64,000 nt of DNA, from the NCBI GenBank assembly GCA_947062475.1, contig CAMSQA010000001.1, positions 64,815 to 128,814 of the forward strand, given 5' to 3'. The translations under genes and the position numbers were made by a program. This DNA is from an uncultured Clostridia bacterium. Its GTDB lineage: Bacteria; Bacillota; Clostridia; Christensenellales; UBA1242. The notes beneath the pieces are model-generated. The model was not told the origin of the DNA, searched no databases, and saw nothing but the letters and a program-made list of their open reading frames with translations. Positions 16,351 to 25,822 of the stretch are shown here, in pieces (the stretch's first letter is position 1; every line of letters starts with the position of its first letter).

Positions 16351-17400
16351 ATGAAAAAATTTACCACAATATTATGCGCTCTGTTGCTTTGCTGTCTTGT
16401 TTCAGCCACATTTGTTGCTTGTGGTGGCAACAATGTAAACTGGATTCAAGTAAATTCACTTGCACAGCTTCAAGAAGCTCTAAGCAATAAATCGGCACAC
16501 ATTCGCCTTACCGACAATATTGCTCTTTCTTCAGCAATTGAAGTAACACACTCTTGCACAATTGACTTAAACGAACATAAGTTGACTCAAGATGCAACTG
16601 ACAACTCAACTCTTGCAAGACAAGTTCTTATTCGTGTATCAGGCAAAGATGCAAAGGACACTGTCAATGTGACAATTAAAAATGGCGAATTAGCAAAAGA
16701 AAATTCAGGTTCTGCAGTCACTCCAGCGTTTTCTAGCACTTACAACTCAAATGTTATGCTTGATAATGTGACTATCAACTCAAATAGTCAAGGTGTTGTG
16801 GCTTCTTGGGGTTCTCACCTTTCACTTAAAGACAGCAAAATCACTTCTAAGTGGCAGGCCGTAGGGACAAACAATGACCAATCTGGAATTGGCAACACTA
16901 TTGATATCAACAATTGCAAACTTATTTCTACAAGTGATGTTTCTGTGTTTGTTTCAAATTATACAATGCTTAATATTAATAGATCTACCATCAAAGGTTT
17001 GACAGGAATGCATATTCTCTTGGGTGATATCAATGTCAGAAATAGTGAAATCATCGCAACAAGCACTTACAATCCTTACACTACAAGCGACATTAAAGCT
17101 TCAGGAACAAAAGAAAATGAGGGGTCTGCAATTTGTGTAAGAACAAATCTCTATTACGATAAATCTTACAAGTCAAACGAATTGAAACTCAATTTTGTTG
17201 ACAACACCATCACAGCTGCAAGCGATGTAGATGTTTCAATTTACAACTGCAATAATGCAAAGGGTTATATCCCAGCACAAGATACTGAAGGTGTAAAAGT
17301 TGTTGACGAAAACAAAATAGCAGTTGACTATTTCAAAAACAAAGATTTGACAGTCAAAACTTATCAGTATGTTGATGGAGCATTGACACCTGTTCAATAA
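16351..17400 (+). CDS. Lipoprotein with right-handed beta-helix
   Basis: 349 residues. Lipoprotein signal peptide with lipobox ATFVAC (Cys near 24) and a GGNN spacer. The rest repeats short strands with Asn and small residues (IDLNEHKL, VTIKNGELA, VMLDNVTINS, HLSLKDSKI, IDINNCKL, LNINRSTI, INVRNSEI), the pattern of a pectate-lyase-like parallel beta-helix. Such surface proteins bind or process glycans; no catalytic set is recognisable. Strong RBS AAGGAGG. Single gene with its own terminator. Confidence 0.85.
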   Translation: MKKFTTILCALLLCCLVSATFVACGGNNVNWIQVNSLAQLQEALSNKSAHIRLTDNIALSSAIEVTHSCTIDLNEHKLTQDATDNSTLARQVLIRVSGKDAKDTVNVTIKNGELAKENSGSAVTPAFSSTYNSNVMLDNVTINSNSQGVVASWGSHLSLKDSKITSKWQAVGTNNDQSGIGNTIDINNCKLISTSDVSVFVSNYTMLNINRSTIKGLTGMHILLGDINVRNSEIIATSTYNPYTTSDIKASGTKENEGSAICVRTNLYYDKSYKSNELKLNFVDNTITAASDVDVSIYNCNNAKGYIPAQDTEGVKVVDENKIAVDYFKNKDLTVKTYQYVDGALTPVQ

Positions 17401-17440
17401 TTAAGCCAATGCTATTCATGCATCAAATTAAATAACAATT

Positions 17441-17472
17441 AAAAAGAAGTCCTAAAAATAGGGCTTCTTTTA
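17441..17472. terminator. Bidirectional terminator
   Basis: Stem AAAAGAAGTCCTA / TAGGGCTTCTTTT (one G-T pair), flanking A and T runs, between convergent genes. Confidence 0.85.
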
Positions 17473-18084
17473 TATTTCAAATTGATTTTCATCTAAGTTT
17501 TGTTTATCCATTTTTGATGATGAAATATTCATAAAAATTTCTTGAATATCTTTCCATGAGGATGACACAATCATGTTCTGCTCACTATCTTTGGATAATA
17601 TGTTTTCATTTAAATCATAAAATATTGGAGTTATATTTGTTTGCTTTGCAAAATTTTGGCAAAGCGAAAAATCATTGTCTATAAAATATAATATATTGTT
17701 ATTTTTGGCATATTCAATTTTATTTTTACAACCTAAAACTAATTTTTCAAACTTAACATTATTTAGTTTAAACCACTGAGCCGTCATTTTAATTATTGGT
17801 TTAAATTTTGGTCTGTTTGATATAAAATGAACATCTTTCCCAATTTCATGCAAATAGTTTATAACATCAACAGCACCCTCTAAAGCGACATACATTTGAG
17901 GATTAAACAATTTGAATATTTTGTTAATTTGACCCAACTTATAATTTTTATTTTTTATTTCAAAATAATTTAAATTCTTTCCTTTATTGTAATTTAGAGT
18001 ATTTAAAAATCTGTATAATTTTGAATTGCAGGTAAGAAAAGTTTGATCTAAGTCTATTCCAATTATTTCTTTTTGCTCTTTCAT
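17470..18084 (-). CDS. HAD-superfamily phosphatase, 5'-nucleotidase/YqfW-like
   Basis: 204 residues. HAD motif I GIDLDQTFLTC near residue 9 (nucleophile Asp plus the second Asp), motif II SNRP near 94, and motif III/IV FIDNDFSL near 135. The small helical cap after motif I suits nucleotidases such as the NT5C/YqfW group. Substrate not predictable; probably a cytosolic nucleotide or sugar phosphatase. It lies 31 bp downstream of the Nudix gene in the same direction, so the two are probably co-transcribed. Confidence 0.75.
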   Translation of the reverse strand: MKEQKEIIGIDLDQTFLTCNSKLYRFLNTLNYNKGKNLNYFEIKNKNYKLGQINKIFKLFNPQMYVALEGAVDVINYLHEIGKDVHFISNRPKFKPIIKMTAQWFKLNNVKFEKLVLGCKNKIEYAKNNNILYFIDNDFSLCQNFAKQTNITPIFYDLNENILSKDSEQNMIVSSSWKDIQEIFMNISSSKMDKQNLDENQFEI

Positions 18085-18115
18085 ATAAAATCCTTTTTTA
18101 AAATTAAAATCTAAA

Positions 18116-18535
18116 TTAAAAAGTATGCTTAGATTTTTCCTCTTTTGCTTTCAAAATAAATTCGACGCCAATTATGTCAATATTTTTTAACTCTATTAAG
18201 TCGACAAAGCATGGTTGATAAAAATTTTCTTCTGTCATTCTTTCAAGTTCTTCACCACCTAAAACTGGCACTTGATCATCTTTCATTTTGCAATGATAAT
18301 AAAACGCTTCTCCATCTTTATTTGCTATCTTGCCCAAAAAACTTAAAACTTCAATGTCAATATTCATTTCCTCTTTCAGTTCTCTTTTTACAGTCTCTTG
18401 ACTTTCCTCATTTTCTTCTATTCCGCCACCTGGAATAACATAATATTCAATCGTCTTTCCATCTATGACCTTTCTTCTAAACATTGTCAAAACTTTCTCG
18501 CCCTGAATAATAACCGCTCTTGCACTTTTTCTCAT
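18116..18535 (-). CDS. Nudix hydrolase
   Basis: About 139 residues from the ATG at 18535, chosen because GGAGGG precedes it; the frame continues 9 codons further without an RBS. A complete Nudix box is present: GGGIEENEESQETVKRELKEE, read as G-x5-E-x7-R-E-x2-E-E (the full motif spans about residues 41-62). It hydrolyses a nucleoside diphosphate linked to another moiety; the specific substrate is unknown. Pairs with the HAD phosphatase gene downstream. Confidence 0.88.
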   Translation of the reverse strand: MRKSARAVIIQGEKVLTMFRRKVIDGKTIEYYVIPGGGIEENEESQETVKRELKEEMNIDIEVLSFLGKIANKDGEAFYYHCKMKDDQVPVLGGEELERMTEENFYQPCFVDLIELKNIDIIGVEFILKAKEEKSKHTF

Positions 18536-18623
18536 ATTCCCTCCAAAAATATTTAAAAACAAACATGTTTTTTTATTATATCACATTTTTGCTTGTTTGA
18601 AAACTTTTTTTTAATAAGAAATT

Positions 18624-19499
18624 TTATACAATTCCAAGGACAGCGGTTGCAACCGCGATAATAAGAAGAATGATATAACTTGCAATACTGATTTTCTCTT
18701 TCATTATCAACCTTTCATAAAGCATGATAATCACTATTCCAAAAACACTTACCGCTTCAACTATACCCAAATTCATTTTAAGAGCAAGATAAATTAAACT
18801 GATTTGTGAAACAGTCCTGCAAAGTCCAACTACAAACAACCAAGGGTCCTTCAAAACTGCTATCGTCGTTTTGACAAATTTTTTCTTTGACAAAACAAAG
18901 ATTAAGCTTGAAAAAAGCATGATTGAGCTCAACATAAAATTATAAGCAATGCCGTTTACTCCCTCATGTGCAACTGCACTTGGAATAAGCCCCCTTATAA
19001 TGCTTAAAGTCACCCAAACTGCAAGAAAGATAAATCCTAACTTATAATTGTAATTTACATTTTTTTCACCTTTATTTTGTATGAAAGCAAGGACCAAGCA
19101 TGCAATAACTACAACAGCTATCAATATTATATGCCAGTAAGTTAATCTTCCACCAAAGAACAACCAAGAAAAGAATGTAAGGAATGCTATGTAAATTTCT
19201 GAAACGCCTTCAGCAATACTCATCGGAAGATGTTTTGAAGCAGTTGACCAAGTAATAATACTTGCAATAGTCAGACATGCAGAAAGCAATATAAAAAGAA
19301 AATTAAACAGATCAAAATTCCCGAAAAATGAATTTTCGCTTACAATAGCATAAACAATAAGTGTTGGCAAAGATAAGATAAAAGACCACAACGTGACGCC
19401 ATACAAGACATCTCCTTGATTTTGATTTTTAGTGTTTTTATAGCCTATTGTTTCGCCTGCATTACAAAATATCATCAAGATTAATAAACAATATACCAT
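18624..19499 (-). CDS. EamA/DMT-family transporter
   Basis: 291 residues with about 9-10 hydrophobic segments in two halves, the EamA (drug/metabolite transporter) layout, including the small-residue helix ends and a short central loop (about 137-146, QNKGEKNVN). It begins inside the first helix, which is short, with AGGT as a weak RBS. Probably exports or imports a small metabolite; substrate unknown. Confidence 0.8.
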   Translation of the reverse strand: MVYCLLILMIFCNAGETIGYKNTKNQNQGDVLYGVTLWSFILSLPTLIVYAIVSENSFFGNFDLFNFLFILLSACLTIASIITWSTASKHLPMSIAEGVSEIYIAFLTFFSWLFFGGRLTYWHIILIAVVVIACLVLAFIQNKGEKNVNYNYKLGFIFLAVWVTLSIIRGLIPSAVAHEGVNGIAYNFMLSSIMLFSSLIFVLSKKKFVKTTIAVLKDPWLFVVGLCRTVSQISLIYLALKMNLGIVEAVSVFGIVIIMLYERLIMKEKISIASYIILLIIAVATAVLGIV

Positions 19500-19665
19500 T
19501 TTTACCTGTGTTGAATTTAAAGATATTTTTCGAAAGATTTAGAGAGCTTTTAAGCCTCTTCCTTTCTTCTAATACAATTTATTCCTTTCATCCAAATGGT
19601 GACACATATTGTTTTTGTTTAATTTATTAAAAAATCCAAACCATTGTTGCGGTTTTATTAAAAAT

Positions 19666-19707
19666 AAAAAAACGTAATAAAATCAAATGATATTAAAACG
19701 TTTTTTT
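19666..19707 (-). terminator. Probable terminator of the ABC exporter operon
   Basis: Stem AAAAAAACGT / ACGTTTTTTT with a 22-nt loop, 10 bp downstream of the ABC gene. Confidence 0.6.
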
Positions 19708-19716
19708 TAACTAGCT

Positions 19717-21627
19717 TTATGCGGTCTGCTCAAACTGGCTATTATAAAGATCGGCATAGAAACCGCCCTTTTCAAGAAGCTGCTGATGATTTCCGCTTTC
19801 AATAATATCTCCATCTTTCATGACCAAGATAAGATCTGCATTTTTGATTGTTGAAAGTCTGTGGGCAATAATAATTGAAGTTCTGCCAGTCATCAGTTTA
19901 TCCATTGCATTTTGAATGAGAATTTCTGTCCTTGTATCAACATTGCTTGTCGCCTCATCTAAAATAAGCATTGGAGCATCATCAACCATTGCACGAGCTA
20001 TTGTAACCAACTGTTTTTGACCTGCTGAAAGATTGGCCTCTTCATTGAGAGGAGTATAATAGCCTTGTGGCAATGTTTGAATAAAGTGATGAAGCCCAAC
20101 TGCTTTGCTTGCTTCAATCACCTTTTCAAGTGGTATATTTTTGTTGTTGTAAACTATATTATCATAAATTGTGCCTTCAAACAGCCAAGTATCTTGCAAA
20201 ACCATACAAAAGAGTTCATGGACATTTTCTCGGGTAAGCTTTTGCGAAGATACACCATCAATCAAGATATCGCCACTGTTTACCTCATAAAAACGCATAA
20301 GAAGGTTTACCATAGTGGTCTTTCCCGCACCTGTCGGTCCAACAATTGCAATTTTTTGACCTGCCTTGACTTTTGCTGAAAAGTCATTGATTATGGTTTT
20401 ATCTGGATTATATCCAAAATTGATGTTTTTAAATTCTATATTTCCTTCAGCATTTTCAAGAACCTCAGTTTTGTAGCTTTCATCTTCAAGTTCTCTTTCG
20501 CCCAAAAATTCAAACACTCGATAACTTGCCGCTCCTGCTGATTGCAGACTTGACATAGACTGAGCAAAAGTAGAAAGTGGCTGTGTAAATAAACGAACAT
20601 AAATCATAAATGCCACGATATCTTCAATACCAGAAATGCCTTTCAAACTTAAAACTGCACCAACAACGCAAACAGCAACATAGCCGAAGTTGCCAACAAA
20701 ACTCATCATAGGCATCATAAGCCCGCCTAAAAATTGAGATTTGAAAGAGCTTGCATATAATTTCTTATTTATCTTGTCAAACTCGCTATAGAGAGACTTT
20801 TCAGCATTAAAAGCTTTGACAACGTTATGACCATTATAAACTTCTTCAATATGTCCATTGATTTCTCCAAGTTGATTTTGCTGAGCAACAAAATACTTTT
20901 GTGCACTTCCAACAATAATCCCCATAAAGATAAATCCAAATAAAGATGCACCGATTGCAACAAGAGCCAGCATCCAATTTGTAACAAACATCATCACAAT
21001 TGATCCAACAAAAAGTGTGACCGCCGATACAAGCCCAGAAATGCTTTGGTTGAGCATTTGGCCTAATGTATCAACATCATTTGTGACGCGTGAAAGTATG
21101 TCGCCATGACTTGTGTTATCAAAATATCTTAAAGGGAGACGATTTATCTTTGTTGATATATCTTCTCTCATCTTTTTGGTAATCTTTTGTGTGACTACTG
21201 TCATGATGTAACCTTGAAGATAACCAAAGATTACACTAGCCGAATAGAAACCAACAAGGGTGAAACCTATTGTTGCGATCTTTTTCATGTCAATGCCGCC
21301 AAGTCCAATACCATTTCCAATTACCTCTGCCATGTCGGAAATCTTATCTGGTCCAAGAATGGTAAAAATTGCACCACCGATAGCAAACACAAGGGCAATA
21401 ATTGTCGCAGGTAAAAATCTTTTACAATATTTAAAAAGTGTTCCCCATGTTTTTCTGAAAGGATATTTCACTTTTGCTGGTCTTTGTTTTTTATTTTTCA
21501 GTTTACCTTTTTTGATTTTCACTTTCTTATGGCTTGTTGATTGTTTATCACTTTCATTTAAAACATCCAAATTGTTTTCAACGTCAAGCTTTTCAATTAT
21601 CTTTTCATTCTTTTCAATCTTTTTCAT
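19717..21627 (-). CDS. ABC exporter half-transporter, canonical ATPase subunit
   Basis: 636 residues. Long basic/acidic N-terminal extension (1-70), six-helix exporter membrane domain (about 70-365), then the ATPase: Walker A GPTGAGKTT near 430, Q-loop, signature LSAGQ near 533, and Walker B LILDEAT with the catalytic Glu. Its ATG overlaps the stop of the upstream ABC gene (4-nt overlap), so the pair is translationally coupled and forms a heterodimeric multidrug-type exporter (BmrCD/LmrCD class). This subunit has the complete Walker B. Confidence 0.9.
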   Translation of the reverse strand: MKKIEKNEKIIEKLDVENNLDVLNESDKQSTSHKKVKIKKGKLKNKKQRPAKVKYPFRKTWGTLFKYCKRFLPATIIALVFAIGGAIFTILGPDKISDMAEVIGNGIGLGGIDMKKIATIGFTLVGFYSASVIFGYLQGYIMTVVTQKITKKMREDISTKINRLPLRYFDNTSHGDILSRVTNDVDTLGQMLNQSISGLVSAVTLFVGSIVMMFVTNWMLALVAIGASLFGFIFMGIIVGSAQKYFVAQQNQLGEINGHIEEVYNGHNVVKAFNAEKSLYSEFDKINKKLYASSFKSQFLGGLMMPMMSFVGNFGYVAVCVVGAVLSLKGISGIEDIVAFMIYVRLFTQPLSTFAQSMSSLQSAGAASYRVFEFLGERELEDESYKTEVLENAEGNIEFKNINFGYNPDKTIINDFSAKVKAGQKIAIVGPTGAGKTTMVNLLMRFYEVNSGDILIDGVSSQKLTRENVHELFCMVLQDTWLFEGTIYDNIVYNNKNIPLEKVIEASKAVGLHHFIQTLPQGYYTPLNEEANLSAGQKQLVTIARAMVDDAPMLILDEATSNVDTRTEILIQNAMDKLMTGRTSIIIAHRLSTIKNADLILVMKDGDIIESGNHQQLLEKGGFYADLYNSQFEQTA

Positions 21628-23378
21628 TGTGCCAGCTCCTCCTTAGATAATTGTGAAAGTGCGATTTCGCGATAAACTTCGCAAGTTTTCAAAAGCTCTT
21701 CATGTTTTCCCATGCCAACTACATCACCTGCTTCAAGCACAATAATTTTGTCAGCATCTTTTATCGTCCCGATACGCTGAGCAACAATAAACTTAATGCT
21801 TTCTGTGGTCTCTTCCTTAAGTTTTTTTCTTAAAACTTTGTCAGTCTTATAGTCTAGTGCTGAAAAGCTATCATCAAAGATAAATATTTCTGGTCGTCTT
21901 GCAATCGCTCTTGCTATTGACATTCTCTGCTTTTGCCCACCTGAAAAGTTTGTTCCACCTTGAGCCACCCTTGCATCATATTTAAGTTCCAACTTATCAA
22001 CAAAGTTTTTAGCTTGGGCAATATTTAAAGCTCTATCAATTTCTTCATCTGGCATGTTTCCCGCACTATTGTCACCAAAATCAATATTAGTCTTGATTGA
22101 GCCTGCAAACAAGACCGCTCTTTGTGGGACATAACCAATTTTCTTGTGAAGATCTGCCTGCTTATAATCTTTGACATTAACACCATCTATCAAAATTTCA
22201 CCATCTGTTGCATCATAAAATCTTGGAATTAGATTGATTATTGTGCTTTTCCCGCTTCCTGTCGAGCCAATAAAAGCAATCGTTTCACCACGTTTAGCAG
22301 TGAAAGAAACATCTCTTACAACGTATTCTTGGGCATCAGGATATTTAAAACTTACATTTTTAAATACCACCTCACCCTTATTTTCTCCTGCCACTTCAAA
22401 GCCATCAACTACACTGAGCTTGGTATCAAGGACTTCATTAATACGCTTTGCAGAAACGCTCGCTCTTGGGATCATCATAAATACCATGATGAGCAACATA
22501 AATGACATAACAATAAGCATTGCATATGAAGAATAAACAAGCATATCGCTGAACAAATTCATTTTCCCACTAAGAGAAGGACTGCTGTTTATAATTAAAG
22601 CACCAATCCAATAAATTGCAAGGTTGAGTCCATTAGAAATTAGCGTCATACCAGGATTCATAATTGACATTACTTTGCCTGTGAAAAGATGGGTGTCTGT
22701 AAGTTCTTTATTTGCTTTTTCAAATTTTGCTTCCTGAAATTTTTCTGCATTGTAAGCTTTGACAACTCTTAATCCGTCCAAATTTTCTCTTGTAGCACTG
22801 TTTAAATTGTCTGTCAATCTTTGAATTTTCTTAAATTTTGGCACAGCGAATATTATCACCACTGCAAGAATAACAACGAGTATCAAAACAGCCCCAACGG
22901 TGGCAAGTGACCATTGCCAACTTTTACCTGCAATTGTGCAAATTGACCAGATAGCCATGACAGGTGCTTTGATAAGAAGTTGAAGCATAAGCGTCATTGC
23001 AAATTGAACCTGCGCAACATCGTTTGTCGTCCTTGTAATCAAAGATGAAGTTGAAAACTTCTTAATCTCTTCCATAGAGAAAGATTCCACCTTTTTATAC
23101 ACAGCTTCTCTCATGCGATAGGACAATACTGCTGCAACCTTAGAAGCAATAAAACTGATCACAAAGGCAGAAAGCAAACTTCCAAAAGCACATGCCATCA
23201 TAAAACCGCCATTTTTCCAAATATCTGCAATCGCTCCCTGCTTTTGCAATATATCAGTGATTGTTTTCATATAATCTGGTATTCTTAAATCAAGCCAAAC
23301 TTGAAAGACAATCAAACCTGTGCTGATAAGAACAAAAAACCATTCTTTAAATTTGAAAAATTTAAATAGTCTCAGCAT
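21624..23378 (-). CDS. ABC exporter half-transporter, degenerate-site subunit
   Basis: 584 residues: six membrane helices (about 15-310), Walker A GSTGSGKST near 371, signature FSGGQ near 477. Walker B reads IFIFDDSFSALD, with Asp where the catalytic Glu normally is. In heterodimeric exporters one of the two sites carries exactly this replacement, which supports pairing with the downstream gene. Strong RBS AGGAGG. First gene of the two-gene operon. Confidence 0.9.
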   Translation of the reverse strand: MLRLFKFFKFKEWFFVLISTGLIVFQVWLDLRIPDYMKTITDILQKQGAIADIWKNGGFMMACAFGSLLSAFVISFIASKVAAVLSYRMREAVYKKVESFSMEEIKKFSTSSLITRTTNDVAQVQFAMTLMLQLLIKAPVMAIWSICTIAGKSWQWSLATVGAVLILVVILAVVIIFAVPKFKKIQRLTDNLNSATRENLDGLRVVKAYNAEKFQEAKFEKANKELTDTHLFTGKVMSIMNPGMTLISNGLNLAIYWIGALIINSSPSLSGKMNLFSDMLVYSSYAMLIVMSFMLLIMVFMMIPRASVSAKRINEVLDTKLSVVDGFEVAGENKGEVVFKNVSFKYPDAQEYVVRDVSFTAKRGETIAFIGSTGSGKSTIINLIPRFYDATDGEILIDGVNVKDYKQADLHKKIGYVPQRAVLFAGSIKTNIDFGDNSAGNMPDEEIDRALNIAQAKNFVDKLELKYDARVAQGGTNFSGGQKQRMSIARAIARRPEIFIFDDSFSALDYKTDKVLRKKLKEETTESIKFIVAQRIGTIKDADKIIVLEAGDVVGMGKHEELLKTCEVYREIALSQLSKEELAQ

Positions 23379-23580
23379 ATTTCCTCCTAGAAATTTTTAT
23401 GTAATTTAATGAAATTACAAAAGTTTATAAACTAATAAGATTATATTTATTTACTTAAACTTTGTCAAGCAAATAAAAAAATCATCACCAATTATTATTA
23501 AAATAACTAATAATGAATTATGTCAAACTATAAGAAATTGTTAAAAAAATAAAATAGATTTTATAAATTAATTAATTATA

Positions 23581-23607
23581 AAAAACAGACTATAATAGTC
23601 TGTTTTT
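23581..23607 (-). terminator. Terminator of helD-like gene
   Basis: Perfect 12-bp stem AAAAACAGACTA / TAGTCTGTTTTT with a 3-nt loop, just after the gene end on the minus strand. Confidence 0.85.
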
Positions 23608-23623
23608 AAAAATTATAGATATT

Positions 23624-25729
23624 TTAATTTTGCAAAAGACTTTTCAGGGCTGGGCAAATCTTTCCAACTGAAAGTATCTTTAAAGAGTGCATTGCCCTCG
23701 TCATACCAACATAAAGTAATTTCATATCAACAATATTTTTTGTGTCAAACTGTTTTTCTGAAGCATCTGACAAAAGCACGAAATCAAATTCCAAACCCTT
23801 AGACTGATAAACAGTTGTTATCATCACGCCTCGCACCTCGCTATTATCCTTGAGAATTGTATGCTCTATATCTGAATTTGACAAAATTTTACTTACTCTC
23901 TCACATTCACTTTCATTTTTGCAAAGCACAGCAATTGTCGAAAATTGCTTGCATGCATCTTTGATAAGTTGTGGTAAAATAAATTGATGTTCTTTTTCTG
24001 AAACTTCTTTTGCAGTCACCTTTTCACCATGCCTTATTACTGGCTCACCAACTACAAGTTCGATACAGTTTCCGATAAGATTGGATGCATCCATAATTTC
24101 AATAGTCGTTCGGTAACTTTTGGTAAGTTGATAATATTGGCAATTTCCATTAAGCAGAATCTGATTGGGTTGATCCCAATTTTCAATAGAACTATATCCA
24201 TAAATTGCTTGATTCATATCACCAAACAGGTCGAAAATACAATTTGTAAACAGTTGTTTTAGGGCAACGTAATGAAACTGACCCAGATCTTGTGCTTCAT
24301 CAATAGTGACATGACAGATATTGTCATAAGCTTTGAAAGAGGCAATCTTTTGTTTTAAATAAATAAGAGCGGGCAGATCTTCAAAATCAAACATTTTATT
24401 TTTAATATTTTGAAGAGTTGAACTTATGAGATAGTCATAATCTCCCTTACCTTTTAGGGAACTTATAAAATCTCCATAAATTTTCAAAATAGAAAGTTTT
24501 TTAAACATTATCTGCTTTCTAAAGAAATCCTGTTTGCCCTTTTCAAAAATGTCACGAAGTTTCCATTCATCTTTAAGTCCAAGATTTACACCCTCCGCTT
24601 TAGCCCGAGCAAACACCTCTTGCAAAACCACCTTGCTGACCTTTGGGTTGCTCAATTTCCCTGTCAAAAAATTGGATAGCCTTGCAAATTCTGACTGAAT
24701 ATCTCCCCCTTTGTTTTGACAATAAAATTCGATAAGCTGCTCCTTTGAAAACACCTCTACTCCCATAAAATTGATGTTTTTAGGCAGAAGTTCTATCGCA
24801 AGCTTTTCAATAAACTCATCAATAAGCTTTTGAAAATCAGCACTGTTTTTGAATTTTAAACATTTTGGTGCAGGGTTTTCATCAGACAAATCTTTAAGCA
24901 CCTCATTTTTATCTTTGATTTTAAACTTTTCTCCTACAACCTCTTGGGCTATTTCCTCATAGGTCAACTGGGTCGCATTTTCTGTATCAAGTTCTGGCAA
25001 AACATATGATATATATTTTAGAAAGACTTTATTTGGACCAATTATCAAATAATCAGCTGTCGTTTCAAACTTTTTCATCTGATATATAAGATATGAAAGC
25101 CTGTGCAAAGCAACGGTTGTTTTTCCACTTCCTGCAACACCTTGAACAATCAAGTTTTTTCTTGGTGCTCTGATAATTGCGTTTTGTTGTGCCTGAATGG
25201 TTGATATTATACTTTTCAGTCTTTTATCGGCTGATTGATTTAGGTATGGTCTCAAAAGTTCATCATTGGTCATCAAATCACTGTCGCTTATGCTTAAAAG
25301 TTTTCCGTCAGCTATTTCGATTTGCCTTTTAAGAAGCATTTGTCCACTCCTAATACCCGACGGCGTTTTATATTGCACCTTTCCAACTTCTGAATCATAA
25401 TAGAGAGTCGCAATAGAAGCTCTCCAATCAACTACAATAATTTCGTCATTTGCATTAGAAAAGCCCACCTTCCCAATATAAAGACTTTCGGGCATTTGCT
25501 CGGCATCATCTTTATAGACAAGCTTCGCAAAATATGGTGAGCTTCCATGCTTTTCTATATCGAAAATTCTTTTTGCGTATACATAGGATAGTGCAACTGC
25601 TAAATCATTTTCGTCATATGACTTTGTTAGGTTCAACTTATCAAGTTTTTTAATTACGACATCGCGGGTTTCTTTTAGGTCCTTGACAACTTTGTCAAGA
25701 TGACTTATTTCAAAATCCAAATCAGACAT
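23624..25729 (-). CDS. helD: HelD-like superfamily 1 helicase
   Basis: About 701 residues from the ATG at 25729; an in-frame GTG two codons upstream is part of the Shine-Dalgarno. The N-terminal coiled coil (1-45), the insert with PYFAKLVY / YIGKVG / VVDWRA, Walker A QGVAGSGKTT near 198 and IDEAQDL near 476 match HelD. HelD binds RNA polymerase and removes it from DNA or nucleic acid using ATP. Length and domain order are normal for the Bacillota form. Single gene with its own terminator. Confidence 0.85.
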   Translation of the reverse strand: MSDLDFEISHLDKVVKDLKETRDVVIKKLDKLNLTKSYDENDLAVALSYVYAKRIFDIEKHGSSPYFAKLVYKDDAEQMPESLYIGKVGFSNANDEIIVVDWRASIATLYYDSEVGKVQYKTPSGIRSGQMLLKRQIEIADGKLLSISDSDLMTNDELLRPYLNQSADKRLKSIISTIQAQQNAIIRAPRKNLIVQGVAGSGKTTVALHRLSYLIYQMKKFETTADYLIIGPNKVFLKYISYVLPELDTENATQLTYEEIAQEVVGEKFKIKDKNEVLKDLSDENPAPKCLKFKNSADFQKLIDEFIEKLAIELLPKNINFMGVEVFSKEQLIEFYCQNKGGDIQSEFARLSNFLTGKLSNPKVSKVVLQEVFARAKAEGVNLGLKDEWKLRDIFEKGKQDFFRKQIMFKKLSILKIYGDFISSLKGKGDYDYLISSTLQNIKNKMFDFEDLPALIYLKQKIASFKAYDNICHVTIDEAQDLGQFHYVALKQLFTNCIFDLFGDMNQAIYGYSSIENWDQPNQILLNGNCQYYQLTKSYRTTIEIMDASNLIGNCIELVVGEPVIRHGEKVTAKEVSEKEHQFILPQLIKDACKQFSTIAVLCKNESECERVSKILSNSDIEHTILKDNSEVRGVMITTVYQSKGLEFDFVLLSDASEKQFDTKNIVDMKLLYVGMTRAMHSLKILSVGKICPALKSLLQN

Positions 25730-25822
25730 AAACACCTCTTGGCAATTATACAGATAAAAATCAAATATGTCAATAAAATTATTAAAATTTATTTTAAATT
25801 GTAAAAAACAACTAAAATTTCA

